Virus record (IMG/VR): IMGVR_UViG_3300017527_000330
Coordinates: 1 to 54,423 of that record
Reading direction: 5' to 3' (one strand)
DNA length: 54,423 bases
Source: a virus
Shown: positions 32,701-41,741 of the stretch, piece after piece
Position numbering within the stretch: position 1 is the first letter of the stretch
Layout of the letters: every line of letters begins with the position of its first letter
Program-made: the position numbers and the translations under genes
Notes under the pieces: model-generated
What the model saw: only the letters and a program-made list of their open reading frames with translations
The model's database searches: none
Told to the model about the DNA's origin: nothing

Positions 32701-35700
32701 TTAGTTGTCTACATTTCCCATTGATATTTGATCCATTGTTGGTTCCATCATCATTTTAGATTGATTTCCTCCACCACCTCCACTACCCATTTGAGTAACA
32801 GCATTTGTAATATTATTGGAGGTGTTGACAGATGAAGCTACAACAGAACCTGCAACTTTATTTGCTGCTTCAGTAGCAGAATCTTTAAATTGAATGCCCA
32901 TCTCCTTTAACGCATTGGCTGTTTGAACTCCACCAGCCAGAAGTTCTTGAGAGTGTTGACGAATCCAAGCTTTTTTCTCAGGAGACGCTTTTTGATATAT
33001 CTCTATTAATTTTGCTCTATTTTTATTATATTCTTCTGCTCCTTTATCAAGCCATTCTGTACCTTTAGCTTTGGATTTTTGATAAAGCTCGGCAGTTGTT
33101 TTAGTAGCTTTCTCTTTTAATTTGTCGGGTTCTTCTCCTTGTAACCATTCTTTGATTGCACCAAATGTCGACTTAAACCAACCGACTGCTTCTTTTGATG
33201 TTTCTTCTGATCTCTCTGAGATCTTTTTGGCCTGATCTTTAACGGTATCAACTGCTTGTTCAGCTTTTTCTTTAATCTTATATTTTTCAGCCATCTTTTT
33301 CGCTTGATCTATTGTTAGACCTACATACTCTTTAGCTTCTCCACCATATTTATCTGCGTATTCTTTAGCTTTAGCAGTCGTCATACCAACTATCACTTCT
33401 GTTTTGGCTTTAATTTCCTTTGCATAATCGGCGGATATCTTTTTGGCTTGATCATATGTTTTATCTACATACTCTGTGAAGTGTCCACCATTTTCTGCGG
33501 CAAATTTCTTTGCAGACTCTAGATCTAGAATACCAAGAAGTTTCTTTGGTTGACCTTTATCTCTCCTTTTGGCCCAACTTGTTTCATGTTTCTGTACCTT
33601 TTTTTGATGTTCTTCAATGGTGTCTTTCGTTCCAACCTTTTGTAAAAATGCTAAGAAAGATTTTTCTTTCTTTCTACCAAATTCTTTTGGGTCTATACCA
33701 ACTGAAGCTTTCCAATATCGAACTCCGTATGAAACTGAATGTCTCCATCTTAGTCTGGCTTTTTCGATTTCATCAATGCTATATTGTGCATATATAGCAT
33801 TATTCTCTTCGACAACTTCCATCTGACCAGCTTTAACAGCTTCAGCAGCTAGTGCAGTCCCACCCCAAGTTTGTTGACTTTTTAGCATAGTGGAGACTTT
33901 TATACCAACTTTTGCTTGATATGCTGATTCTCCCGTACCAGTTTTCATCTCTTTCGACATTCTTTCTCTTATCTGATTTAATGTCTCCATTCCTTTCTTT
34001 TGAGCATTTTCTTTGTCCTTGAAATAAGGGTCCATTATATATGGTTTGATTATGTTATTATTAATCCATGTACCAAGAGCAGCACCACCAATAGCAGCAC
34101 CAAGTGGACCCAAAAACGCTGGAGATGTTAAAGCTGATAGCAATGGACCACCAGCAGCCATGAGACCAGCCATTCCAACACGAATCGCACCACCTTTAGC
34201 GAAGAGACTCGTGATAAAACCAATTACACCTTTTTTGAATCCGCCCATAAGAGGCCCTATAAAACTCATTGCCAAACTAGCTATACTTCCTAATGAACTA
34301 AAGAAACCTCCGATAAGTCCCATTGTTGTTCGTCTTTTTTCTCTTTTGTCATGTAATTGTAAATACTTAGCTGATTCAGCTGTAAACTTAAGAAGTTTCT
34401 TATCTTTTTTATCTTTTGCTTTTTCTTTATTTACAAAAAATTCATCGTAAACATTTTGAACTACCAAATCAGGTTTTATTCTTCGGCCCATACCTTTTTG
34501 ATTTTTAGGTAATCGTTTCTTATTCTTTTTTTGACAAAAATAAATAGGTAGACACTTTTGTTCCTTTTTGGCTCCTGACATTCCACCTGTTTCGTCTGCT
34601 TCACTAAGTCCACCAAATAAGCGTTTCCTTTCTTTAGCTCCAGGTAATTGTCCAAGCGTCTTTTTTCCTATCCAGTCTTTCAATCGTCCAGGACCAGTTA
34701 CGCTATAGTCAGCAATTTTACCAAGAGTTTCAGTACCTCCTATGGCACCTTCGAAGATTCGCTCTGCTTTAGATCCTTTTAAGAACATTGAATCTTTAAA
34801 CTTTCTAGCACCCTTCATTGCAAGCCTTCCAGCTCCTCTTAGGATAGCCATTGTTACACCAGCGAGACTCCAGGTACCACCTAACTTAGATGGGTCCATC
34901 ATGGGATATCTTTTTCCCGTAACATGTGATGATAAATCACGGACTGCTATTGCTGTTGCTTTCGTATAGATCATAATTGCATCTAAACGAGGCATTGTTT
35001 GAACAAAGATAGCACCAAGATTCTGATTGATTGCCGTAAATGGCTGTTTTGATTTAGATAAATGTTTTTTATAACCACCTCTAGGTCTCCAGAAAAAGTA
35101 TGTGGCTTTCCACATACCACCAAATGTAGCACTCATCCCTTTCATTGCTGTCATGGTCATTCTATAATATGGATGTTGTAGTAAAAATTTGCTGTACCAT
35201 TGATCAAACTTTCCAACTTGAGCTCCAACTGCACTCTGAACTGCTGTTAGAGCTAATAGAGTTTTTTCTTCTGTTGACTTATCATACTTTTCATATTTAT
35301 CTCGGTTCGCTAATTTCATTGCACCCAAATTATCTTTCTTTCTAACGATTTGCGCTTGTTTAGATTTAGCTTGAGCTTGAGCTGGTGTTAATTTCTTTCC
35401 AGCGGTACCACCACCTCCTTCCATATCATCATCCATTCCATCTGGCATTGAACCGCCTTTAGATTTTTTCTTGAAGATACTGGAGATACCTTCTGCCATT
35501 TTATCTTTGGTTTGTTTGAATATACCAGTTTCCATAAACTTAGAAGCGAAATATCCAAATATTGGAGTAGAAGTTGCCAATGCCGATGCAACCATATTTT
35601 GTCGATTGATTTTAAAGTCTTCTGATATAGCATTACCATATTGTTTAATGGCATCTGTTGCAGCCTTTGCAGTTCCGAGGGTTGCAGTCTCAACACCTTT

Positions 35701-35949
35701 ATTAAGAGAGTCAATAGTAGATTTCAGACTATTTAAAACTCCGTTCATTGAACCAGCTATTTCTTGCGAATCACCACCTTCTGCGATTTTTCTGTCGGTT
35801 TCGTTCATACGTCGAGTGGTTTCCTTACCCATCGCATTGACCGCTTGACTTACATTGCTGACTTGTGAGATTCGAACTTGTTGATCATCAGCTTTTTGAG
35901 TTAAACTTCCTCTATCCTTTCCTGAATCCTTTCCTGAATTTTTTGGCAT
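32701..35949 (-). CDS. Tape measure-like protein
   Basis: A 1082-aa protein with an acidic/Gln-rich helical start (about 1-150) and basic stretches. A strongly hydrophobic middle (MGLIGGFFSSLGSIASLAMS and following, about 545-640) has several membrane-like segments. A long helical C-terminal region contains LEA-like units such as TTAKAKEYADKYGGEAKEY (about 850-1000), and the end is Ser/Asn-rich. Great length, long helices and central hydrophobic segments that can enter the host membrane are typical of tape measures. At about 1.5 angstrom per residue the predicted tail would be about 160 nm. Unlike in T4, the gene lies on the strand opposite to the sheath and tube genes. Confidence 0.65.
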   Translation of the reverse strand: MPKNSGKDSGKDRGSLTQKADDQQVRISQVSNVSQAVNAMGKETTRRMNETDRKIAEGGDSQEIAGSMNGVLNSLKSTIDSLNKGVETATLGTAKAATDAIKQYGNAISEDFKINRQNMVASALATSTPIFGYFASKFMETGIFKQTKDKMAEGISSIFKKKSKGGSMPDGMDDDMEGGGGTAGKKLTPAQAQAKSKQAQIVRKKDNLGAMKLANRDKYEKYDKSTEEKTLLALTAVQSAVGAQVGKFDQWYSKFLLQHPYYRMTMTAMKGMSATFGGMWKATYFFWRPRGGYKKHLSKSKQPFTAINQNLGAIFVQTMPRLDAIMIYTKATAIAVRDLSSHVTGKRYPMMDPSKLGGTWSLAGVTMAILRGAGRLAMKGARKFKDSMFLKGSKAERIFEGAIGGTETLGKIADYSVTGPGRLKDWIGKKTLGQLPGAKERKRLFGGLSEADETGGMSGAKKEQKCLPIYFCQKKNKKRLPKNQKGMGRRIKPDLVVQNVYDEFFVNKEKAKDKKDKKLLKFTAESAKYLQLHDKREKRRTTMGLIGGFFSSLGSIASLAMSFIGPLMGGFKKGVIGFITSLFAKGGAIRVGMAGLMAAGGPLLSALTSPAFLGPLGAAIGGAALGTWINNNIIKPYIMDPYFKDKENAQKKGMETLNQIRERMSKEMKTGTGESAYQAKVGIKVSTMLKSQQTWGGTALAAEAVKAGQMEVVEENNAIYAQYSIDEIEKARLRWRHSVSYGVRYWKASVGIDPKEFGRKKEKSFLAFLQKVGTKDTIEEHQKKVQKHETSWAKRRDKGQPKKLLGILDLESAKKFAAENGGHFTEYVDKTYDQAKKISADYAKEIKAKTEVIVGMTTAKAKEYADKYGGEAKEYVGLTIDQAKKMAEKYKIKEKAEQAVDTVKDQAKKISERSEETSKEAVGWFKSTFGAIKEWLQGEEPDKLKEKATKTTAELYQKSKAKGTEWLDKGAEEYNKNRAKLIEIYQKASPEKKAWIRQHSQELLAGGVQTANALKEMGIQFKDSATEAANKVAGSVVASSVNTSNNITNAVTQMGSGGGGGNQSKMMMEPTMDQISMGNVDN

Positions 35950-35960
35950 TTTCTAATCCT

Positions 35961-36839
35961 CTATTTTATATTTGACAGAACTTTCGCGACTCTTTGATCG
36001 ACTGGAACCAGTTCTACCATTACAGCTGCAACTTCTGATAGAGCCCATAGCTCTTGTGCAGGGGAGGTATAACTATTTCTTTCTCTAAATGTTTGCATAT
36101 AAGCCTTATTTAATGGACCAAATATATGATAGTATTTTCCATAGTATCTCATTAATAAATTTGGATTTGTTGGAAAATTTCTTGTTATCATAAATATATC
36201 TTTCATTAGATCATCAGCTTCTTCTTCATCTAAAGAAGTTGTCTTTCCCACTTCGTCCCATAATGCATTCATATATTTCTTGTGGAGATTTGTTGAGAAA
36301 ATTCCTTCCATTGGTTTTAATGCTTTAATAACTGTGCTTGCATTAAATCCTTTACAAGAAAATATATCATCGAAGTATGAACTATAATATTTCATGAAAG
36401 TTGGGGTCATGATTTTCATAAATCCATTCATATTATCTTGAGCTGATAAATGCATGCATTCGTGAAGCGTTGTTTTCACAAGATCTTTATTGGATGATAC
36501 TCCCAACCAATTAGAATTATTATCAATGAATATAATTACTTTACCCAATTCGCCAGAATAAAGTCCTTGAACATTTTTGGACCAATCTTTTGATAAAAAC
36601 TTTTTTGCTAGAAAACTGGCAATCCCTTTATCCATTAATGCTGGTACGATGTTACCAGTCTGCACCAACCTTTTGATATTCTTAGCATGAAACTTTCCCC
36701 ATGGTGTCGCCAAGACAGCCTCAAAGAACTTCAGTTTTAATTTATCTGAAGAGTATAATTTTTTTCCATGAAAATCAAATGGCAATGGTTCCATATTATA
36801 TGGTAACGCCCATAATTCTTGTATAGTTTGTTGTTCCAT
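35961..36839 (-). CDS. Zincin-like putative metallopeptidase
   Basis: A 292-aa protein with the zinc-peptidase motif HECMH (residues 126-130) inside a helix, TTLHECMHLSAQ. A run of acidic residues further on (DEEEADDLM, about 203-211) could supply the third ligand. There is no signal peptide. Other features are not recognised. It is packed between the terminase (2 bases away) and tape measure genes, so a role in virion maturation such as trimming a structural protein is reasonable but unproven. The HExxH motif alone can arise by chance; its helical setting makes this less likely. Confidence 0.55.
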   Translation of the reverse strand: MEQQTIQELWALPYNMEPLPFDFHGKKLYSSDKLKLKFFEAVLATPWGKFHAKNIKRLVQTGNIVPALMDKGIASFLAKKFLSKDWSKNVQGLYSGELGKVIIFIDNNSNWLGVSSNKDLVKTTLHECMHLSAQDNMNGFMKIMTPTFMKYYSSYFDDIFSCKGFNASTVIKALKPMEGIFSTNLHKKYMNALWDEVGKTTSLDEEEADDLMKDIFMITRNFPTNPNLLMRYYGKYYHIFGPLNKAYMQTFRERNSYTSPAQELWALSEVAAVMVELVPVDQRVAKVLSNIK

Positions 36840-36841
36840 TT

Positions 36842-38602
36842 TTATCCTCGATCCAATATATCCATTATATTATAAAACCCTTCCTCATTTCCATCTGTTC
36901 CCAGCTGACTTTTAAGTTTCTTCAGGAGAACAGCGTTCATATGACCCATTGATGAATCCTCTGGCACGTCGATGGATGTCATCGGAGATCCACCCATATT
37001 CATATTCAAAACATCCTCCAAGTCTTGTATAGTCTCAGATGATCCTGTTGCTAATAACAACGGTGGATCATATTTTCGAACGTAGTAACATAGAGAAGCT
37101 GCGATGGCAAGGTCATCATGACAACCAGCATCTGCTTCAATTCTTCCATTGGTTTTACTAACCAATGATGTCAATTCTAATGCTAATCTTTCAGATTTAA
37201 TACTTTCTGGATATTGAGTTACGAATGAATATAAAGCGTCAATCATAAGAGGACGAGTTTTTGCTGTGGTCGATAATCCAGGAACAAGCTTTGACTCACC
37301 TCTTTTCTCTTTATATAATCTCATTGCGTATGATGAACTATTCATATGCTCAATAACTTGGTTACCATATGAGTTCGATTCTACTACAATCGTTCCTTCA
37401 TATAATGAAGCGGCTGCTTTAACCACTTCGATAAATTCCATGACTTTAAGTTTTCCTCGATATTCCCACACCTGATCCATAGACTCATAATCCCAAACTA
37501 CAATTGCTGACTTATCCTCACCATGTTCTGGGGCTGTGTCGACTCCCATTATATAATGAGTTTCCTTTTTTGGTTTCTGGAAACACCAAGCTTCTCCATT
37601 GAAAAGCTTTAATTTTTCCATTGGCTTTTGAACACTATTTTGAACTTTCTCTAAAGTCTCAGATTCAAAGAATGCACCCTCAGCTGGCAAGAATTTAAGT
37701 TCTAATTCCTGTGCAATTTTCTTTGGATCATTATCAAACAGTTCACATTGTGTGTTATACCAATCAGGATCATCAGCTAATTCGTCAATCATTTTCCAGT
37801 GAACCACAAATGGTGCAAATAATCCTTCACCAGAAATAGCTCTGAGATACCTATTAAAATACCATTGTCCTGGACCAACTGTTTTATTCGGAGTTGAAAT
37901 AACAACGGTTCCAAATGGAACACCTTTCTTCTTAGCATGCATTTGATTAGTTGATAGCGCTGGTACAATACTGGTCCATGCTGAGTCAACATAGTCAATA
38001 AATGCGGCCTCATCCACGATTAAGAATGTGATGGCCTTACCACGAAGAGTCTTATTTGGAGCCTTTGGGTTGACTGTTGCTACATAAACTTTGCTTCCAT
38101 TTGTCATGATAAAAGAACGTTCCGTCTTTTTGGCAAAGCCTCTACCAAGAGCGCCTTTCTTAGGTTTCAAAAAGTTAGGAAGCTTTTCAATCATACCTCG
38201 AATCATTCGAGCGAAGTCAGTTGCTTCGTTTCCATCTTTTGAAATGATACCAACAACAACATTGTCATGAAAAGTGCATAACCATGCAGTATAAGCCTGT
38301 ACAATTGTAGAGAAACCAGTCTGTCGACTTTTCAATAAGAGAACGTGTTTTCGCATTTCAACTAAATCAATAAACTCTAACTGTTTACGATAAGGGGTCA
38401 TCAACTCATCGCCACCTGGAAGTTCCAACAAAATATATTTTTGAACGAAATATTCGAAGCTCTTTTTACATCTCAAATATTCCATCACATACTTTTTAGC
38501 TGAAAACTTTAGATGCTGTGGTCGCTCTTTCTCTATTCGCTTGTCGATCACCTGTTCTGTCTTTTTAACATCAAACTCGACAGCATCAACTATTGTGTCC
38601 AT
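36842..38602 (-). CDS. Terminase large subunit
   Basis: A 586-aa packaging ATPase-nuclease. The ATPase motif is KSRQTGFST (residues 91-99): it lacks the GKT lysine and instead has a lysine at the first position, like the deviant Walker A of lambda gpA. Walker B is FLIVDEAAF (about 193-201) and the coupling motif VISTPN is at about 237-242. The nuclease domain begins YIMGVDTAPEHGEDKSAIVVW (about 347-367), with the acidic residues expected for an RNase H-like fold. GGAGG precedes the ATG. It sits at the middle of the minus-strand block with hub and tape measure genes. No small subunit gene is visible in the window. Confidence 0.92.
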   Translation of the reverse strand: MDTIVDAVEFDVKKTEQVIDKRIEKERPQHLKFSAKKYVMEYLRCKKSFEYFVQKYILLELPGGDELMTPYRKQLEFIDLVEMRKHVLLLKSRQTGFSTIVQAYTAWLCTFHDNVVVGIISKDGNEATDFARMIRGMIEKLPNFLKPKKGALGRGFAKKTERSFIMTNGSKVYVATVNPKAPNKTLRGKAITFLIVDEAAFIDYVDSAWTSIVPALSTNQMHAKKKGVPFGTVVISTPNKTVGPGQWYFNRYLRAISGEGLFAPFVVHWKMIDELADDPDWYNTQCELFDNDPKKIAQELELKFLPAEGAFFESETLEKVQNSVQKPMEKLKLFNGEAWCFQKPKKETHYIMGVDTAPEHGEDKSAIVVWDYESMDQVWEYRGKLKVMEFIEVVKAAASLYEGTIVVESNSYGNQVIEHMNSSSYAMRLYKEKRGESKLVPGLSTTAKTRPLMIDALYSFVTQYPESIKSERLALELTSLVSKTNGRIEADAGCHDDLAIAASLCYYVRKYDPPLLLATGSSETIQDLEDVLNMNMGGSPMTSIDVPEDSSMGHMNAVLLKKLKSQLGTDGNEEGFYNIMDILDRG

Positions 38603-38630
38603 ATATCCTCCAGAGTCTTATTAATTTGTT

Positions 38631-39911
38631 CTACTTAACTCGGTTGGTTCTGATCAAGTGTAATGTAACACCACACTCCCAATCTCTTGTTGCTCTTATA
38701 AAATGCACCAAAGAAAATTTCATAACATAATCACCAGTTAGATCTCTGACATCTGTAATTTGTGAATTAAATTTTGCACCATTTCCAACGTTCATCAAAT
38801 TTTCTAATATTAACCACTTTTCCAAATGGATTTTTAATAATGACATTTGTGCAAAATATTTCGAATAGATTGCTCGAATGAACGTTTCTTCATCGTCATA
38901 TCCAGTGTGATCTTTAAAATAACTCACTCGTTTTTCTTGTCCTTGTTGACTAAAAAAAAGTTGATCTTTCTTTGTTGTTATACCATATTCATTTGCAAAG
39001 TCTGGAGTATCAACTTCGATAGCTTTATATAATTCATCTCGAGGTTTAACAACATGAACCATCTTAGTTCCATATAACGAAAATGCTGTATTTGCAGTGA
39101 ATTCAGTTTCAACTGGATTATATGTGTAGAATGTTTTCCCATCAAATACATCCAATAAACCTTCTTCTTTTGAATCAGATGCTAATTGTGTGACGGTTAT
39201 CTTACCGAATTCTTTACTCTTTGTTAAATTTTTAATAATTATTCTCGGTTTAATTTTTGCCAACACTGCACTATTTGATTTCCTCTCAATTTTTGTAGAT
39301 GAAGAAGTTATTGCAGCCAGTCCATTAAAGAACCCAAAAGTTCTATTTAAATATTTTAATGCTTTATATAAAGAAGATGGCGGAACAATTATTTGATCAT
39401 AGGGAGTTACATTTTCATTAGATGTATCGTATTCTAATTTGGCTCCAGCTTGTTCAGCTAAATCAGTCACAATAGCCCTAAGTGTTGTTTCCAAATATAC
39501 ACCGTTGACGAATGTTGTCATGGCACTATACGCCTCAATTGGGACAGCACGAATTCTTGTGGCTGAACGAATTTTATCTGGTATCTGAGGTTGCTGATCT
39601 TTCAAAAGAAGATCATATTTTGATCCTAAAGCCATCAAGTTCGTTTGTATAATTTCATGTGGTATATTTTCTGATGTTCCAAAACTTTTGATTTCTAATT
39701 GAATTGGATCTTGGCCGTATAGTTTATCTAATATCATATCATCAGGATCAAGAAAGAAATCAAGTATATAGGTTCTGTATGGTGTTTCCACAGAGGATAC
39801 AATAGACATTTGCTCTAAATCATTTGTTAGATCCACCTTTCCAATCTTACACGACAATTCATAGTTTCGAGATGGATTCCAATAAGTCGATCTTTCTTCT
39901 GTTCCTGGCAT
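38631..39911 (-). CDS. Baseplate hub protein (gp27/gpD-like)
   Basis: A 426-aa protein. Its centre, with a TLRAIVTDLAEQAG helix (about residues 143-156) followed by IIVPPSSLYKALKYLN (about 173-188) and FGFFNGLA, is the pattern of late-control-D/gp27-like hub proteins, which form the ring that connects tube to spike. The start is preceded by GAGGAG. A TATAAATA box lies 20-27 bases upstream of the ATG, after the terminator of the preceding gene, so a promoter here is plausible. Its TAG stop is part of a TAGAACAAAT motif upstream of the terminase gene. Confidence 0.65.
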   Translation of the reverse strand: MPGTEERSTYWNPSRNYELSCKIGKVDLTNDLEQMSIVSSVETPYRTYILDFFLDPDDMILDKLYGQDPIQLEIKSFGTSENIPHEIIQTNLMALGSKYDLLLKDQQPQIPDKIRSATRIRAVPIEAYSAMTTFVNGVYLETTLRAIVTDLAEQAGAKLEYDTSNENVTPYDQIIVPPSSLYKALKYLNRTFGFFNGLAAITSSSTKIERKSNSAVLAKIKPRIIIKNLTKSKEFGKITVTQLASDSKEEGLLDVFDGKTFYTYNPVETEFTANTAFSLYGTKMVHVVKPRDELYKAIEVDTPDFANEYGITTKKDQLFFSQQGQEKRVSYFKDHTGYDDEETFIRAIYSKYFAQMSLLKIHLEKWLILENLMNVGNGAKFNSQITDVRDLTGDYVMKFSLVHFIRATRDWECGVTLHLIRTNRVK

Positions 39912-39930
39912 ATTATCGTACTCCTCATAT

Positions 39931-39938
39931 TATTTATA
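39931..39938 (-). promoter_or_regulatory. TATAAATA late-promoter-like box before hub gene
   Basis: The minus strand reads GGGAACAAAATATAAATAATATGAGGAG in this area (shown here only as its parts GAACAAAA, TATAAATA and GAGGAG). The octamer equals the T4 late promoter core and follows a terminator hairpin, as expected for a new transcription unit. Confidence 0.45.
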
Positions 39939-39948
39939 TTTTGTTCCC

Positions 39949-39992
39949 AAAAAAAAGAAGAAGGGGGAGCAATGCAGGACTCCCCAATCTTC
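39949..39992 (-). terminator. Rho-independent terminator after the DUF932-like gene
   Basis: On the minus strand GAAG plus GGGGAG pairs with CTCCCC plus CTTC, with a 10-base loop (40% A/T) and a small internal bulge. This is followed by a run of about eight T. It lies directly after the stop of the DUF932-like gene at 40004. Confidence 0.75.
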
Positions 39993-40003
39993 CCCCCTAT
40001 GCC

Positions 40004-40996
40004 TTATTCTGTCGGCATTCTTTGTTGTGTTTCCAGCATGTCTCCAAATTGCTGTGGTAACACTAAAATACTTTCCGCGACATTCTCCAGCAATTTCTTA
40101 AGGTTAAGATTTTGTTGGAGGCATGAATATCTGATTATGGCTAAAAAGAATTGCCACGTTGTCAAAGTTCCATTGTTTCTTACATCATCCAGGAATTCCT
40201 GGAGTTTGTCTCGTTTCTTTTCTGATAGTCTGTCTATTCCTTCTAAGACAGCGTATATATTATCCTCATTTAACTCATTAGCCATATTCGTTTGAATTAA
40301 TTCTTCGATACTACCTGCGAAACCTCCAATGTAACTCCCAATTCCATATCTCATGGCTGTTGTTGAATGTTGGGAATGAACCATTCTCATCTTACCTAAT
40401 TCAAATGCAAAATTAGATCTGTAGCTCTCGCCTCTGACACTTAATCCAAATTGAACTGTAGCTGCTCTCGATCCATCGTAGCTATTTCCAACTATAAGAG
40501 TTGGATATACGTTGCCAGCTTCATATGGGTGTGCACGATTCATAATGGCTACGTAATTTCGAAGGATGCACATATCTGGTGAAAGAATAGTTTCTTCATC
40601 ATACAACATGTTATCTTCCACGCCTTCAGATAGAGATCGTAAACTTTGTTTGACCCTTTCTGTTACAACATCATGTCCTTGAAATTTATATACGTGACTG
40701 ATACATCGGCAATATCTGAACTTATCCCACGCTGGCTTCTTGGTGAAAATGGCAATATGTGGTGCTGTAAAGCCATCGGTTTCGTGTTCGGGTATTTCTT
40801 CTGATTCATTATCATCATTTAGATCAGCTAACGTTTCTAACGAACAGCTGAGATCATGTGTAGGAGCGGATTGTGTAACCAGAGTCCTATAGACAACTTC
40901 ACCAAAGCGATCACCATACGAATATAGTCCTTGATTAGCATGGGAGCAATCGAGTCCCATTTCCGCTGCTTTTTCCTCAAATTTTGTTTGCGTCAT
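40004..40996 (-). CDS. DUF932-like protein
   Basis: A 330-aa protein starting MTQTKFEEKAAEMGLDCS behind AGGAGGAA. The segment TLIVGNSYDGSRAATVQFGL (about residues 166-185) resembles the NSHDGS signature of DUF932/phage-plasmid proteins; the rest is less clear. The C-terminal third is helical and charged. DUF932 proteins occur in phages and plasmids and have no established function. It ends the RNA polymerase/FolE2 transcription unit, as a strong terminator follows. Confidence 0.5.
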   Translation of the reverse strand: MTQTKFEEKAAEMGLDCSHANQGLYSYGDRFGEVVYRTLVTQSAPTHDLSCSLETLADLNDDNESEEIPEHETDGFTAPHIAIFTKKPAWDKFRYCRCISHVYKFQGHDVVTERVKQSLRSLSEGVEDNMLYDEETILSPDMCILRNYVAIMNRAHPYEAGNVYPTLIVGNSYDGSRAATVQFGLSVRGESYRSNFAFELGKMRMVHSQHSTTAMRYGIGSYIGGFAGSIEELIQTNMANELNEDNIYAVLEGIDRLSEKKRDKLQEFLDDVRNNGTLTTWQFFLAIIRYSCLQQNLNLKKLLENVAESILVLPQQFGDMLETQQRMPTE

Positions 40997-41006
40997 AGGT
41001 TTCCTC

Positions 41007-41741
41007 CTACGATAAAATTTCTAGTACAACAGATTGTACAAAGGAATGTAGATAAAAATCATAATAGAAATTCTTATCAATTTCCTCAGTATCCATGTAA
41101 TAGAGTGTGTTTTTCTTAATCTTTATTTGCCCGAAAGATTTAAATATAATTTCAACTTCGTCTTCATCAACAGGGATAGCAAATATATTCAAATCCTGTT
41201 CTTTGTCGAATGAAACCTTGAATTTATCAAGGTTTGATAATACTCCACTTTTATTTTCAATGTCGACAATTTTAATCAGCTTTTTGTAATACTTTTTGAT
41301 TCCATCATATAGGCTGGGGACACCTTTGATCTTAACCTTGTTTCTCAAATTATCAAAGGCTATGTACTTACCTCGATCAATGGAAATTAAAACAATATCA
41401 TATCTGTTCTGCATTGCAAGAGGTAAAACACTCTTGTCGAGTTCCATTAATCTTTTTGTGGTGATTAAACCGTCATACTGTCTAATCAAAATGTCAGATT
41501 CTTCTATCTCGTTGAATGTAATATAATCGTCAATTATTCGGGTAGTTGTTTCACGCAATCTAGATTTAATTGATTCGTTATCCCTCATTATTTTTCCGAT
41601 TTGTATATTTCGTTTTAGTTTATTTTCTCTGTCGATATGTGTCATATCATATCCAAACTTATGTAAAAGATTATAATGACACGCTTCGATATCATACGAG
41701 AAAACGTCTCTGACAATTAAACGATCTGAATTAAGTTTCAT
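41007..41741 (-). CDS. Unknown protein A downstream of FolE2
   Basis: A 244-aa protein starting MKLNSDRLIVRDVFSYDIEACHY (the first 20 residues are the most conserved-looking). I chose ATG 41741 because GGAG lies 6 bases upstream; ATG 41753 lies inside the previous gene. The start overlaps the end of the preceding gene by 11 bases, so translation is coupled. The YDIE in residues 14-20 looks like the first exonuclease motif of family-B polymerases, and RQYDGLITTK follows at about 88-97, but no further polymerase motifs are seen. I would not assign a function. Confidence 0.5.
   Translation of the reverse strand: MKLNSDRLIVRDVFSYDIEACHYNLLHKFGYDMTHIDRENKLKRNIQIGKIMRDNESIKSRLRETTTRIIDDYITFNEIEESDILIRQYDGLITTKRLMELDKSVLPLAMQNRYDIVLISIDRGKYIAFDNLRNKVKIKGVPSLYDGIKKYYKKLIKIVDIENKSGVLSNLDKFKVSFDKEQDLNIFAIPVDEDEVEIIFKSFGQIKIKKNTLYYMDTEEIDKNFYYDFYLHSFVQSVVLEILS

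Noticed and set aside
41007-41741. Family-B DNA polymerase fragment
   Set aside because: Only one short DIE-like motif is present; no polymerase palm motifs follow, so the assignment was not made.
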